From Streptomyces sp. NA04227 (GTDB taxonomy: Bacteria; Actinomycetota; Actinomycetes; Streptomycetales; Streptomycetaceae): DNA of 64,000 nt. Under the pieces are notes generated by a model. That model saw only the letters and a program-made list of their open reading frames with translations. It was not told the origin of the DNA and did not search any database. The position numbers and the translations under genes are program-made. Each line of letters starts with the position of its first letter. Position 1 is the stretch's first letter. Positions 15,724 to 24,160 of the stretch are shown one piece after another. Where the stretch lies: the NCBI RefSeq assembly GCF_013364195.1, contig NZ_CP054918.1, positions 3,337,001-3,401,000 on the forward strand, read 5' to 3'.

Positions 15724-16512
15724 ATGGCGACTGCCTACGAGAAGATCGCGGGAGGGCTCCGCGCGCGCATTCGCGCAGGTGAGCTGGCCCCCGGGGACAA
15801 GCTCCCCTCGGAGGCAACCCTCGTCAAAGAGTCCGGGAAGAGCGGGCCGACCGTGCAGCGAGCTCTCTCGGTCCTCCAGGAAGAGGGGCTGATCGAGAAG
15901 CGGCACGGCATCGGCAACTTCGTCCGCAAGCCGCGCACGAAGGCCCTGCGGGACAACTGCCGCCACCAGTGGGAGAAGGACCGGGCCCGCGAGTCGGTCG
16001 AGCTCCGGAAGCAGACCGGCGCCACCGAGCACGACACGGGCCTCGAAATCGATGACCTCGTCTTCTACGCCTCATACCGCAAGACAAAGGCGACCGCGGA
16101 ACTCGCCGAGGTCTTCGGGCTCCCTGAGGGCACGCCGCTCCTGAAGCGCACCTACCGGACCCGCTACGCGGCTGAAACAGCCCCGTTCAACCTGGTCACG
16201 TCGCACCTGGTCCACAGCATGGTCGAGGGCAACGCCGATCTCCTGGACGACGCCAACGAACCGTGGCCCGGCGGCACGCAGAACCAGCTCCACACCGTCG
16301 GCATCGAACTCGATCGCATCGAGGAACGGGTGACCGCCCGCCCGCCGACCCCCGAGGAGACCGAGGAGCTCGAACTCCTCCCGGGAACTTCGGTGATCGT
16401 GCTGCGCAAGATCTCGTACGACATCAAGGACCGCGTCGTGGACGTCTCGGACATCACGCTGCCCGGCGACCGCACGGAACTGCTCTTCACCACTCGCCTG
16501 GAAAGGTGGTAA
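15724..16512 (+). CDS. GntR-family regulator with UTRA domain (KorSA-like)
   Basis: This 262-residue protein has a GntR winged helix at residues about 5-70 (YEKIAGGLRARIRAGELAPG, then VQRALSVLQEEGLIEKRHGIGNF) and a UTRA effector domain to the C-terminus. It starts at ATG 15724 behind AGGAGA. In pSAM2 the GntR protein KorSA represses replication and transfer genes. The position opposite the transfer block and the strong operator suggest the same role here. The UTRA ligand is unknown. Confidence 0.88.
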   Translation: MATAYEKIAGGLRARIRAGELAPGDKLPSEATLVKESGKSGPTVQRALSVLQEEGLIEKRHGIGNFVRKPRTKALRDNCRHQWEKDRARESVELRKQTGATEHDTGLEIDDLVFYASYRKTKATAELAEVFGLPEGTPLLKRTYRTRYAAETAPFNLVTSHLVHSMVEGNADLLDDANEPWPGGTQNQLHTVGIELDRIEERVTARPPTPEETEELELLPGTSVIVLRKISYDIKDRVVDVSDITLPGDRTELLFTTRLERW

Positions 16513-16517
16513 CCCCC

Positions 16518-17291
16518 GTGCCTGGACGCATCGTCGTCATCACGGCCGTCCACCCGCCGTCCGCGCACTTCCTGCCGGACGCGTTCAAGTCGCTGTGCGA
16601 ACAGGAACTCCCCGACGGCTGGGACTGGCACTGGCTAATCCAGGAGGATGGCAAGAGCGACCAGGTCGCGCCGCACGTCCCGGACGACCCGAGGGTGACC
16701 TTTCACCAGGGCCGGGCCGGCGGCCCCGGCACCGCGCGCACGATGGCCCTGGCGCACGCGGACGGCGCGTACGTGAAGGTCCTGGACGCCGACGACCAAC
16801 TCCCGCCGGGCGCCCTGGCCCGCGACCTCGCGGCGCTGGAGAACGCCCCGACCGTCGGATGGGCGACCTCACGCGTCCTGGACCTGCTCCCCGACGGCTC
16901 GACCGCAGGTTTCCCGGGCGACCCGGACCACGGCCCCGTCGAGCGCGGCGCTGTGCTCGACTTCTGGACGGCGAACAACTACCGCGCCCAGGTCCACCCG
17001 GCCACCCTGTTCGTCCGCCGCGAGCTGCTCCTCGCTCTGGGCGGCTGGATGGCCCTTCCGGCCTCCGAGGACACCGGCCTTCTGCTCGCCCTGAACGCCG
17101 TGAGCCGCGGCTGGTTCTCCAGCGAGGTGGGGCTCCTCTACCGCAAGTGGGAGGGCCAGGTGACTGGCCAGGCCGCGCACGTCGACCCGGCCGAGCGCGA
17201 CGCCCGCATGGCGGTCGTGGAGGCGCGGGCGCGCACGCTCGGCCTCTACGGCTGGCGCCACCCGGCGGAGGAGAACCCGGTCACGGGTTGA
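16518..17291 (+). CDS. Family 2 glycosyltransferase (AICE cargo)
   Basis: This 257-residue GT-A enzyme opens with RIVVITAVHPPS and has the nucleotide-sugar motif VLDADDQLPPG near residue 90 (DxD-type), with the acceptor-side ASEDTGLLLAL near residue 185. It is soluble, with no membrane segment. The GTG start lies five bases after the GntR stop, so the two are cotranscribed. Its end overlaps the convergent GntR gene by 11 bases. Sugar and acceptor cannot be told from sequence. Confidence 0.8.
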   Translation: MPGRIVVITAVHPPSAHFLPDAFKSLCEQELPDGWDWHWLIQEDGKSDQVAPHVPDDPRVTFHQGRAGGPGTARTMALAHADGAYVKVLDADDQLPPGALARDLAALENAPTVGWATSRVLDLLPDGSTAGFPGDPDHGPVERGAVLDFWTANNYRAQVHPATLFVRRELLLALGGWMALPASEDTGLLLALNAVSRGWFSSEVGLLYRKWEGQVTGQAAHVDPAERDARMAVVEARARTLGLYGWRHPAEENPVTG

Positions 17292-18036
17292 CCGGCACCT
17301 CGTAAACGATCTCGCAGAGGGCAGCCGGGACGACGATGTCCGCCGTCTCCACCGGCTGCCCTTTGTCGCTGTAGTACGTCCGCTGAATACGCGTCACCAA
17401 CGCGCCGCGCGGCACGCCGAGCAGGGTGGCTTCGTCGGCGTCGGCCTCGCCGGGCTCCGGCCGCTCCACGGCATGCGTGACCGCGACGCCGATCTCCGCC
17501 ATACGCTCCACGACGCCCTTCCCGGCGTACGGACCGCCTTCAGGCATGACGATGAGCGTGCCCGCCGTCAGGTCGTACGGCTCCCAACTGATCGAGAGCT
17601 GGACGGGCCTGCCGTCGGCGAGAAACTCGTACGAGGTCCGGACGCACAGGTCCCCCTCGGAGAGCCCGAGTCGACCCGCGATCTCCGGCGGGGCAGGGAC
17701 CTTGGCCTCCGTCCGGCTCTCCCAGGCCCCACGCCTGCCCAACGCCGCCATGTCCGCGCGATACGGAGAACCGCCGCGCTGCTCGCGGTGCTGCGAGCGG
17801 ACCATGCGCAGCCGCTCACGCGGCTCCGCGACGTAGGTCCCTGAACCGGCCCGCCCCTCCAACACCCCTTGCGAGATGAGGAGTTCCTGGGCCCGGCGAA
17901 TCACGTTGTCGCCGACGCCCAACTCCTCCGCGAGCTGCGCCCGCGAGGGAAGCCGGTCACCGGATGTCCATTCCTGCTCCGCCACGCGCCGCCGGAGAAC
18001 GTCGGCGGTCCGGAGGTAGGGAGGTTGCTCGCCCAT
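17281..18036 (-). CDS. GntR-family regulator with UTRA domain
   Basis: This 251-residue protein has a winged HTH at residues about 7-68 (YLRTADVLRRRVAEQEWTSG, AELGVGDNVIRRAQELL) and a UTRA domain at residues about 95-245. It is divergent from the 18115 gene, and its start lies directly beside a CTAGTNNACTAG tandem operator, indicating autoregulation. It is diverged from the 15724 regulator and probably senses a different ligand. Confidence 0.87.
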   Translation of the reverse strand: MGEQPPYLRTADVLRRRVAEQEWTSGDRLPSRAQLAEELGVGDNVIRRAQELLISQGVLEGRAGSGTYVAEPRERLRMVRSQHREQRGGSPYRADMAALGRRGAWESRTEAKVPAPPEIAGRLGLSEGDLCVRTSYEFLADGRPVQLSISWEPYDLTAGTLIVMPEGGPYAGKGVVERMAEIGVAVTHAVERPEPGEADADEATLLGVPRGALVTRIQRTYYSDKGQPVETADIVVPAALCEIVYEVPVNP

Positions 18037-18042
18037 ATGGAA

Positions 18043-18078
18043 AATCTAGTCCACTAGCTCTAATCTAGTTAACTAGCT
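18043..18078. promoter_or_regulatory. Tandem CTAGTNNACTAG operator
   Basis: AATCTAGTCCACTAGCT (18043-18059) and AATCTAGTTAACTAGCT (18062-18078) form two near-identical palindromic sites with 19-base periodicity. They lie between a GntR gene and a divergent small gene and are most likely the regulator's binding sites. Confidence 0.72.
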
Positions 18079-18114
18079 TTACTCACTGTGATTCCACTGC
18101 GACGGGGAGAGCTA

Positions 18115-18399
18115 GTGCCGACTGCCAAAGCTCGGGCCGAACACATGGCCGAGTTCCTCTCCACGGTCGGCTTCACGCCGCAACTGACGGACCACGGTGA
18201 CCACCTGTCCGTCGAGGCGGAGGTGCTGCACCCGGTCTCCTCCGAGGACTGGCAAGAGCTCGTCACCGCGCTGGACAAGGCCGACTGGTTCGGCCTCGTC
18301 GACAGCAGCGAGAAGGGCCGCAGGTTATGGGCGGCCTTCACGAAAGAAGCCTCCGTGACGGCAAGCACCGCCGTCCGGAGGCAGGACCATCAGCTTTAG
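18115..18399 (+). CDS. Small hypothetical protein with a TTA codon
   Basis: This 94-residue soluble protein starts at GTG 18115 with GGGGAGA five bases upstream; a GTG at 18088 is less well placed. It has a compact alpha/beta pattern (AEHMAEFLSTVGFTPQLTDH and following) and no known domain. A TTA leucine codon at 18325 would make translation depend on the bldA tRNA. It is divergently transcribed from the 17281 GntR gene. Confidence 0.65.
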   Translation: MPTAKARAEHMAEFLSTVGFTPQLTDHGDHLSVEAEVLHPVSSEDWQELVTALDKADWFGLVDSSEKGRRLWAAFTKEASVTASTAVRRQDHQL

Positions 18400-18411
18400 G
18401 GAGCTGACAGC

Positions 18412-18714
18412 GTGTTCGAAACTATCCGCCGACTCGTGCGCAGGGCCAGGCCCCAGCGCCTTCAGTTACCCCTCGATGCCACGCTCGGTTCGCTATCTCC
18501 GCGAGCTCGACCGGCCTCGGTACCGGCTACGTGCAGCAAGGCCTCCACGCTCCAGCGACGTCGTCGGCACGAAGAGCCGCTGGTCGTCGAAGACCAGATG
18601 CTCGTCCGGCCCTATGTGCGCACCGCCGTCGAGCGCGCTCAGCGATGGGGACGGTCGCACCCCTGTGTGCTGATCGACTGCTCACGATTCGCTGCCCCGG
18701 GGGTCGGCCAATGA
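18412..18714 (+). CDS. Hypothetical basic protein
   Basis: This 100-residue, Arg-rich protein starts at GTG behind GGGAG. Its second half (EEPLVVEDQMLVRPYVRTAV) resembles short Streptomyces proteins often found beside GntR genes, but no function is known. The stop overlaps the next ATG, supporting translation of both. Confidence 0.5.
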   Translation: MFETIRRLVRRARPQRLQLPLDATLGSLSPRARPASVPATCSKASTLQRRRRHEEPLVVEDQMLVRPYVRTAVERAQRWGRSHPCVLIDCSRFAAPGVGQ

Positions 18715-18989
18715 CTGCTCGCCAGCCGAGGCCGTACTACTCCACCGATTGCCTGATCGGTACACACAGCGTGTGCCGCGAGGCCGAGTTGAGGACTCCG
18801 GCGGCAGACCCGCCGCTGAGTCACGAGACCTGCGTGTGCAGTTGCCACCTGTCCGCCGTGCCGGTCGGCAGCAGCAGACAAGGGGTCCAGTTGATGCAGC
18901 CCCACACCAAGACCGCACGCCAGGACCGAAGTACGGGTCCGGAACCAACAACACAAGCCGGTCGCAACGCGGCCGAACAGGGGGTGTGA
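18711..18989 (+). CDS. Small Cys-rich hypothetical protein
   Basis: This 92-residue protein starts within the stop of the preceding gene (ATGA). Four to five Cys residues in its first half, ending CVCSCH, suggest a metal site. No domain is recognised. It leads into the third GntR gene with seven bases between. Confidence 0.5.
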   Translation: MTARQPRPYYSTDCLIGTHSVCREAELRTPAADPPLSHETCVCSCHLSAVPVGSSRQGVQLMQPHTKTARQDRSTGPEPTTQAGRNAAEQGV

Positions 18990-18996
18990 GTCGACC

Positions 18997-19740
18997 ATGG
19001 CAATGAGCCGACACAAGAGCATCGAAGACGCACTCCGGTCGGGAATCGGAACGGGCGTCTACGCACCGGGCGATCAGCTGCCTGCCGAGTCGGAACTCGC
19101 CAAGCAGCACGGCACCAGCGTTCCCACGGTGCGGATCGCCCTCGATCTGCTCCGGGACGAGGGCCTGGTCGAGAAGTACCAGGGTCGCGGCAACTTCGTA
19201 CGGCGCCCCTTTGAACGCCTCACCTACGCGAACGACCACTTCACCCCGGACCGCAGGGCGTCCCTGTACACCGCGCTGAGCGTGACTGTCACCAGCAGCG
19301 AACTGCGGGCAGACGATGCTCTCGCCACCATCCTCCAAGTACCGCGCGGAGAGCCGGTCATGGAGTACGTCTTCCTGAGCCGCCAAGGCACCTCACCGCA
19401 CAGCCTGGCCCGGATCTACGTACCGCTTGCCGTGGCATCCATCAGCCTGCCGGAGAACGCCCGCTCTCCCCTGGGCGACGACATCCGAGTAGGCCTGGCG
19501 GCGGTCGGCATCAAGGCGACCACGTTCGCCGAACACCTTGAGGCCCGTCTCCCCACCGAGCACGAAGCCGCGACGCTTCGCCTCGGCCCCGGATCACCCG
19601 TCCTGAGCGTCGAACGAATCGCCATGGACGACTCCGACCGAATCGTCGAAGCCGCGCTCCTGGCGCTCCCCGGCTTCCGTTCGGGAGCCGTCTTCACCAC
19701 CCACGCCCACGCCGAACAGTTGGAAGAAGCTTCCCGATGA
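18997..19740 (+). CDS. GntR-family regulator with UTRA domain
   Basis: This 247-residue protein has a winged HTH at residues about 8-72 (GIGTGVYAPGDQLPAESELA, VRIALDLLRDEGLVEKYQGR) and a C-terminal UTRA domain. An ATG six bases later (19003) is an alternative start. Its last codons overlap the next gene (ATGA at 19737). It is the third UTRA-type GntR regulator in 4 kb. Confidence 0.87.
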   Translation: MAMSRHKSIEDALRSGIGTGVYAPGDQLPAESELAKQHGTSVPTVRIALDLLRDEGLVEKYQGRGNFVRRPFERLTYANDHFTPDRRASLYTALSVTVTSSELRADDALATILQVPRGEPVMEYVFLSRQGTSPHSLARIYVPLAVASISLPENARSPLGDDIRVGLAAVGIKATTFAEHLEARLPTEHEAATLRLGPGSPVLSVERIAMDDSDRIVEAALLALPGFRSGAVFTTHAHAEQLEEASR

Positions 19741-20078
19741 TCAACGACCTGCGCCTCCTGCCCTGGACCTCGCCGGACGGCAAGGCTTGCTTCCTCAGCA
19801 CGGCTGGCCCCGACAGCAAGCTCTCCCAGATCGCGGACGAGGTCGAAGAGGCCATCACAGACGAGGCCTTGGAGGTCTTCGAAGGCGTCCAGGCCCTACT
19901 CGGCGACACCGGCACCGACGCCCATCACTTGCGCGTCGCGCTTGTGCAGGCCGCGGGTTCGCTGGACGCCATGATTCGCATCGCCGAAGTCCGTAGGGAT
20001 CAGCTCGTGCGATACACGCGCAAGGACAACGACGGAGTCGGCGATGAGCCGCAGCTCCAGGCCGATGCGTTCGGCTGA
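19737..20078 (+). CDS. Hypothetical protein coupled to GntR
   Basis: This 113-residue acidic, mostly helical protein begins MINDLRLLPWTSPDGKACFL. Such small proteins regularly follow GntR genes in Streptomyces elements, but their role is unknown. It overlaps its upstream neighbour by four bases, and the next Cys-rich ORF begins within its 3' end. Confidence 0.68.
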   Translation: MINDLRLLPWTSPDGKACFLSTAGPDSKLSQIADEVEEAITDEALEVFEGVQALLGDTGTDAHHLRVALVQAAGSLDAMIRIAEVRRDQLVRYTRKDNDGVGDEPQLQADAFG

Positions 20079-20262
20079 GAAAGCGCTCGGGGGCAGAGGT
20101 ACCGCAGACCGCCCAACCAGTTACTGCGGCTGCTGCACAGGCCACCGCGTGATCTGGTGCCCTGTCTGCGGCGGGCTCGACGGCTGCGGAATCTGCGGCC
20201 GGACTCGGGTCGTTCCGTGTCCTCGGTGTGCTGGGGGTGATCTGGAACCGGTCCGCTGGTGA
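20044..20262 (+). CDS. Small soluble zinc-ribbon-like protein
   Basis: This 72-residue protein has nine Cys residues arranged as CGCC, CPVCGG, CGICG and CPRCAGG, a double zinc-ribbon pattern close to the DnaJ Cys-rich domain. It overlaps the 19737 gene by 35 bases in another frame. It is the last gene before a strong terminator. Compare the membrane-anchored CxxCxGxG protein at 10742. Confidence 0.55.
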   Translation: MSRSSRPMRSAEKALGGRGTADRPTSYCGCCTGHRVIWCPVCGGLDGCGICGRTRVVPCPRCAGGDLEPVRW

Positions 20263-20271
20263 CCTGGCTAT

Positions 20272-20312
20272 ACAGCCGTGGCCTGGCTCTTCCCGAGCCA
20301 GGCCACGGCTGT
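20272..20312. terminator. Perfect 18-bp stem terminator
   Basis: Bases 20272-20289 pair with 20295-20312 over a 5-base loop, without mismatch. It ends the GntR/small-gene operon. Confidence 0.85.
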
Positions 20313-20455
20313 GTCTGAAGGCAACCTCTTCACAAGTTCGGGTATTCAACGGCCTCTTGCCGGTCGAATCGGGCATCGTCGTCTCACAGCAGGGCTGCAG
20401 CGGCCAGCGTAAACGCGCCCCGGCCGCAGCCCCGATCAGGGGAGACGTAGAAGCC

Positions 20456-21034
20456 ATGGAATGGAAGACCGAACAGTTCGGATCGTCCCACGAGGGACGA
20501 CCGGGCGCAGTCCTGACCGACGGCGAAGAGCCGAAACCCGTGTACTTCGACGTAGGCAGCGGAGCCAACTTCCACAAGTCCACCGACTGGTGGGTGTACG
20601 ACGGCACCTTCCGAGCACCCCGGGCAACCAACATGCGCGGCTCGTGCTCGTGCGGCTGGCGCGGCGAATCGCTGTACCCCATCGACTGGTCCGAGGTCGA
20701 CAAACGAGTTCCAGGCGCGTACGACACTTCCGGCCCCTACGAGGACTGGGAAGGGCACATCGCCAGTGTCGAGGCGCAATCCGTTCCTCTCCCCGCCGAA
20801 GTCGAGGACTTGGTGCAACAACTGGACGACAAGCTCGCCGACTTGAGCTATCAGGCACCGCTCGCTGCCCTGAAGGCCGTGGCAGCCCTGGAGCGCATCG
20901 CCGTACGAGTCGGCCGCGATGCCGCGTACGAAGTGCAGGCCGACGAGCTGTCACCTGAAACAGTCGCCAAAGCGCTCGGCCTGGCGGAAGAGAAGGTACG
21001 GTCCCGCCTTCTCCACTACAGCTTGAAGCGCTGA
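20456..21034 (+). CDS. Hypothetical soluble protein
   Basis: This 192-residue protein starts at ATG 20456 behind GGGGA. The N-terminal 100 residues include CSCGWRGE, a two-Cys element seen in short Streptomyces proteins, and the last 90 residues are helical, ending in an HTH-like stretch (SPETVAKALGLAEEKVRSRL). No enzyme motif is visible. It is monocistronic between the terminator and the convergent FkbM gene. Confidence 0.65.
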   Translation: MEWKTEQFGSSHEGRPGAVLTDGEEPKPVYFDVGSGANFHKSTDWWVYDGTFRAPRATNMRGSCSCGWRGESLYPIDWSEVDKRVPGAYDTSGPYEDWEGHIASVEAQSVPLPAEVEDLVQQLDDKLADLSYQAPLAALKAVAALERIAVRVGRDAAYEVQADELSPETVAKALGLAEEKVRSRLLHYSLKR

Positions 21035-21074
21035 CCGGCCCCGCTCACGGGTACCTACAGCGCCCGGCTTGGCC

Positions 21075-21998
21075 CTACGGAAGTTGCTCGGCGTCGACTC
21101 TGGAGAAGATCAGATCGCTCTCAGCCTCGATCGGCCCCCGCCACCGCGTGGGTACGGCCGGAGGCCCGCTTAGGGCTCTTGGGTAGCTCTCCGCGGCGTA
21201 TTCGTTCACCAGTCGGTACACATGGAATCCATGGGATGTCATGGCATCCAGCAACTCGTCTGCAGAGTCGCCGAGTTGGGCCATGCGCTCGGGAGTTACC
21301 TCCACGGTGATCTCTACGTCGTCACGCAGGTCCGGCAGCAGCGGCAGCAGCCCACGCACCACCGCACCTTCGGCCCCCTCCACATCGATCTTGATTACGC
21401 GCGCGGCAGCGATCTCAGAGCTCTCCAGCAGAGACGGCAAGGGGTGCGCGTCGACCTCAAAGACAGACTCAGCCGCACCGTCGTACGGAACAATGCTGTT
21501 GGCGCCCATGTTCGCCGAGCTGGCGAGGGTGAACTTCAGGGTCTCCTCGCGGTCGGACACCGCTGCGTTCACCGCCCGAAGGTTGCGGCAGTCGTTCAGC
21601 CGGACGTTCTGAAGCAGCCTGCGGTGAAAGTCAGCCGATGCCTCGACGGCGACTACCCGGCCGCTCTCGCCCACCAGGCGCGATGCCAGGACGCTGTAGT
21701 ACCCGATGTTTGCCCCGACGTCGACGAACCCGTCGCCAGGCCGCAGACGCCGCCGCAGCCAGGCAGTCATGTGCGGCTCCCACACCCCGAACAAGTACAG
21801 GTACCGCTGGATCAAGTCCCTTGTGTCCACGGCGAATCGGGCGTCGAGCACGGCGTCCACGACTCGCTGCCGAGGCTCATCCCGCAGACGCTCGTTCAGG
21901 AACGACCGCACCAGGTCGCCCTTGAGAACGGCTCCGGGGGTACGCCGCACGTAGCCGCGCAGGAGCGTCACGACGACGTCCGGCACTTGGCCACTCAT
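21075..21998 (-). CDS. FkbM family SAM-dependent methyltransferase
   Basis: This 307-residue protein has motif I as VDVGANIGYYS near residue 95, followed by VVAVEAS (acidic end of strand 2) and KIDVEGAE, the FkbM-family signature. FkbM enzymes O-methylate sugars, polyketides or other small molecules. The ATG at 21998 has AGGG upstream; the frame stays open for 50 more codons but that part is the conserved inverted-repeat leader. It is cargo rather than a transfer gene, and might work with the GT2 enzyme at 16518, though nothing links them directly. Confidence 0.85.
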   Translation of the reverse strand: MSGQVPDVVVTLLRGYVRRTPGAVLKGDLVRSFLNERLRDEPRQRVVDAVLDARFAVDTRDLIQRYLYLFGVWEPHMTAWLRRRLRPGDGFVDVGANIGYYSVLASRLVGESGRVVAVEASADFHRRLLQNVRLNDCRNLRAVNAAVSDREETLKFTLASSANMGANSIVPYDGAAESVFEVDAHPLPSLLESSEIAAARVIKIDVEGAEGAVVRGLLPLLPDLRDDVEITVEVTPERMAQLGDSADELLDAMTSHGFHVYRLVNEYAAESYPRALSGPPAVPTRWRGPIEAESDLIFSRVDAEQLP

Positions 21999-22033
21999 CT
22001 CGATCGCCCTTCTTCGCCGTGCACGCAAAGCCT

Positions 22034-22132
22034 GGCTGAAACACTTGGGTGTCACAGCCGTCACAGAGTCACACCTACCCTCTGACCAGGTCGAACTACC
22101 CGGCAGCAACCGTGACACCCCCTGTTTCAGCC
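22034..22132. promoter_or_regulatory. Long imperfect inverted repeat with GTCACA repeats before fkbM
   Basis: 22034-22055 (GGCTGAAACA...GGTGTCAC) is mirrored with small changes at 22112-22132. Between the arms GTCACAGCC, GTCACAGA and GTCACAC stand in near-tandem. The block is between divergent genes and could be an operator. GTCACAG repeats also occur in the first codons of xis. Confidence 0.45.
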
Positions 22133-22208
22133 TCCCATGCCCCACCAACGACGAACACTCGTAAGATCATCCAGTCATCTTTATGAGTGGGCGTTAGGGG
22201 CGAGGGCG

Positions 22209-22790
22209 TTGGGGACCAGCGAGCAGTTGGTGACCGTCGCCGCGGTGTTGCTCGGCGCGTTGACCACGCACGTGACCAACTTCCTCATGGAGCGAAGCAG
22301 GAACCGCTACCAGCTTCTCACTCGGTGGGATGACAAGAAGGTCGAGACCTACGGCGACTACGTGGAAGCCACGAAGACGAAGATCGCAGCAGCCAAGCGC
22401 CTCTACGAACAGCGCGAGGGTCTGCAGACCCTGGAACGGCACGAAGGGGACCTCCGCCACGAACTCGCCGACGCCAGCCTGGCCTGGGGCCGAGCCTTCG
22501 AACGCGTGATGCTGCTCGGCGGTGACGACGCCATCGAGGCCGGGCATGACCTCAATGCCGCTCTTGCCGAGATCGACTGGCAGGCCACCGGCGAAACCCA
22601 GGGCACGCTGGATGAATGGCGCGAGCGCAACCGCGCCGTGTTCCGGTGTATCAACGACTTCCACGAAGCTGCCCGCGAGGACCTGGGAATTCAGGGAAAA
22701 GTGAAGGGCGAGAACCACCCCGAGAGGGACCTGCTCCTTCCACCAGCACGATCACCAGACGATGACGCCACGGCTGCCGGGGCAGACTGA
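22209..22790 (+). CDS. Hypothetical membrane-anchored helical protein
   Basis: This is a protein of about 193 residues if it starts at TTG 22209. An ATG at 22137 would add 24 residues and a TTA codon, and neither start is certain. One hydrophobic segment lies near the N-terminus (LVTVAAVLLGALTTHVTNFL), followed by a charged, long-helical region probably forming a coiled coil. No domain is recognised. Proteins of this architecture are common near the right ends of Streptomyces AICEs. Confidence 0.6.
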   Translation: MGTSEQLVTVAAVLLGALTTHVTNFLMERSRNRYQLLTRWDDKKVETYGDYVEATKTKIAAAKRLYEQREGLQTLERHEGDLRHELADASLAWGRAFERVMLLGGDDAIEAGHDLNAALAEIDWQATGETQGTLDEWRERNRAVFRCINDFHEAAREDLGIQGKVKGENHPERDLLLPPARSPDDDATAAGAD

Positions 22791-22876
22791 GTTATTAATA
22801 GAGCATCTCTACGTGTTCAAGGCCCGCGCACGGCCTGGGCTCGCGCCGCTCGAAACAGATTATCAACATCAGACCG

Positions 22877-23719
22877 CTAAATAACCTCTCTCTGACCCTG
22901 CTGAGGCTGGTCTAGCTGCTGTTCTCGCATGCGCTGTTCCGCCCGCAGCCTTTCAACGGTGGTAGCGAATGACTCCATATTCGCTTCGTCATCGACATAG
23001 TTGTACGGAGCGATACCCAACTCAAGAGCCGTAATGTGCTGCTCCATGCTATCTGCCGTCTGTTGGAGGTTAAAAGCCCTCTCGCGGGGCTTAAAGTAGC
23101 CAGAAGCGGCTGTTACCACAGTGACGATAGATCCCAGAACGATCAGAATACCCTTTGCAGGCTGGGGCGGATCGTACCACGCCGTGACACCGGACACAGC
23201 CGCGGAGCCAACAAAGAGCAACCACTGCATGAAGAGATGCAGGCGACGGTAGTGAGCGGACTCAACCCGAAGTCGGGCAATCTCTCCAGGCAAGCGCTCC
23301 CTGTATGAGGATTGCCTCTCGATGGCAGGAGGAGTCAGCCTCCGGGCTTCGAGGATACGACGCTCTTCGGCTAACTCAAGATCGAGCCTCAGACTCTTAA
23401 GCGACGTCTTAGCATCTTCCCATGGCGTGTCTACGCTGAATTCGGCAAAGAATTGCACTACGGTGGCGAGTACGCAAAACGCCAGAAATCCACCGAAGAT
23501 ATTAGTGATTGCAGAGGGCACGTCGCTGTGCAGCCAGAAATAGACCTTCCCAATGACTCCCACAGAAACCGAGGAAACCAGGAGGATTGGAGTCCCATAA
23601 AGGCCGATTACCTGCAATCGACGGTTCTTTATTCGCTGCTTAAGATCAGCAATGTCTCGACGATATTGAATTAAGGCGTCGGTGGTGCTCACCTCATTAG
23701 AGGGAACCCCGATAGTCAT
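22877..23719 (-). CDS. SLATT-like (DUF4231) membrane protein
   Basis: This 280-residue protein has four membrane segments in two pairs (residues about 38-65, 72-92, 160-178 and 188-207). The second pair and following helix (YRRLHLFMQWLLFVGSAAVS, GYFKPRERAFNLQQTADSME) match the layout of SLATT/DUF4231 proteins, predicted pore-forming effectors in bacterial conflict and nucleotide-signalling systems. Base composition is clearly less G+C-rich than in its neighbours, and a TTA codon (23672-23674 on the plus strand, near residue 16) is present. No nucleotide-generating partner is next to it. Assignment is by motif memory and needs a profile search. Confidence 0.6.
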   Translation of the reverse strand: MTIGVPSNEVSTTDALIQYRRDIADLKQRIKNRRLQVIGLYGTPILLVSSVSVGVIGKVYFWLHSDVPSAITNIFGGFLAFCVLATVVQFFAEFSVDTPWEDAKTSLKSLRLDLELAEERRILEARRLTPPAIERQSSYRERLPGEIARLRVESAHYRRLHLFMQWLLFVGSAAVSGVTAWYDPPQPAKGILIVLGSIVTVVTAASGYFKPRERAFNLQQTADSMEQHITALELGIAPYNYVDDEANMESFATTVERLRAEQRMREQQLDQPQQGQREVI

Positions 23720-24065
23720 TGAGTATCCTTCCTATGCCTGCCGTGAACACGTCAGTGATGATATGCAGTCATCAGTCTCGACGCGGTGGGTTTCTTCAGG
23801 TTGGCTCTCGCGGGGCAGGGAAGGGCTGCCCAGGGTCCGCGACAGAGCGCACGGTCTCGCCAAGAGGTGAACCCAACGCGATACGTACCGCTGCTCTGCG
23901 ACCCGGAGTCCGTAGGCGCGAGGCGAGCTGATGCTTCGCCCGAGGTCCTGCGTGCCTAACTGCGTGACAACGCCGATCTGCAGCGGCGAACAAGCGCGGA
24001 CACCCACGGACCATCTCAGCAAGTGACGAGCATGTAGCAGCAAGGTGGAGCCCCTACCTGAATTG
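23720..24065. other. Intergenic region left of the second tRNA fragment
   Basis: This is about 345 bases with no supported gene. The SLATT-like gene promoter should be at its left end. No GGGGAGTGG arm repeat is visible here, which matters for deciding where the first element ends. Confidence 0.5.
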
Positions 24066-24111
24066 CTTCGGCACGAAGAGGCCGTGGGTTCAAATCCCGC
24101 CACCCCGACAG
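24066..24111 (+). repeat. Diverged tRNA-Pro 3' fragment (internal att copy)
   Basis: From 24083 to 24111 the sequence is identical to the tRNA-Pro 3' end plus flank. The anticodon-loop part has changes, including a shortened loop and a T to C at 24082. It marks a former or current element junction. Confidence 0.85.
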
Positions 24112-24160
24112 AGAAACAGCAGGTCGGGCCTTTTGCCTAAGCTGGCAGCCTCTGGGCAGC

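Noticed and set aside
24066..24111. A second tRNA-Pro gene here, or at 26526 or 36774
   Set aside because: Only the 3' half is present at each place; the acceptor 5' strand, D arm and full anticodon stem are missing.
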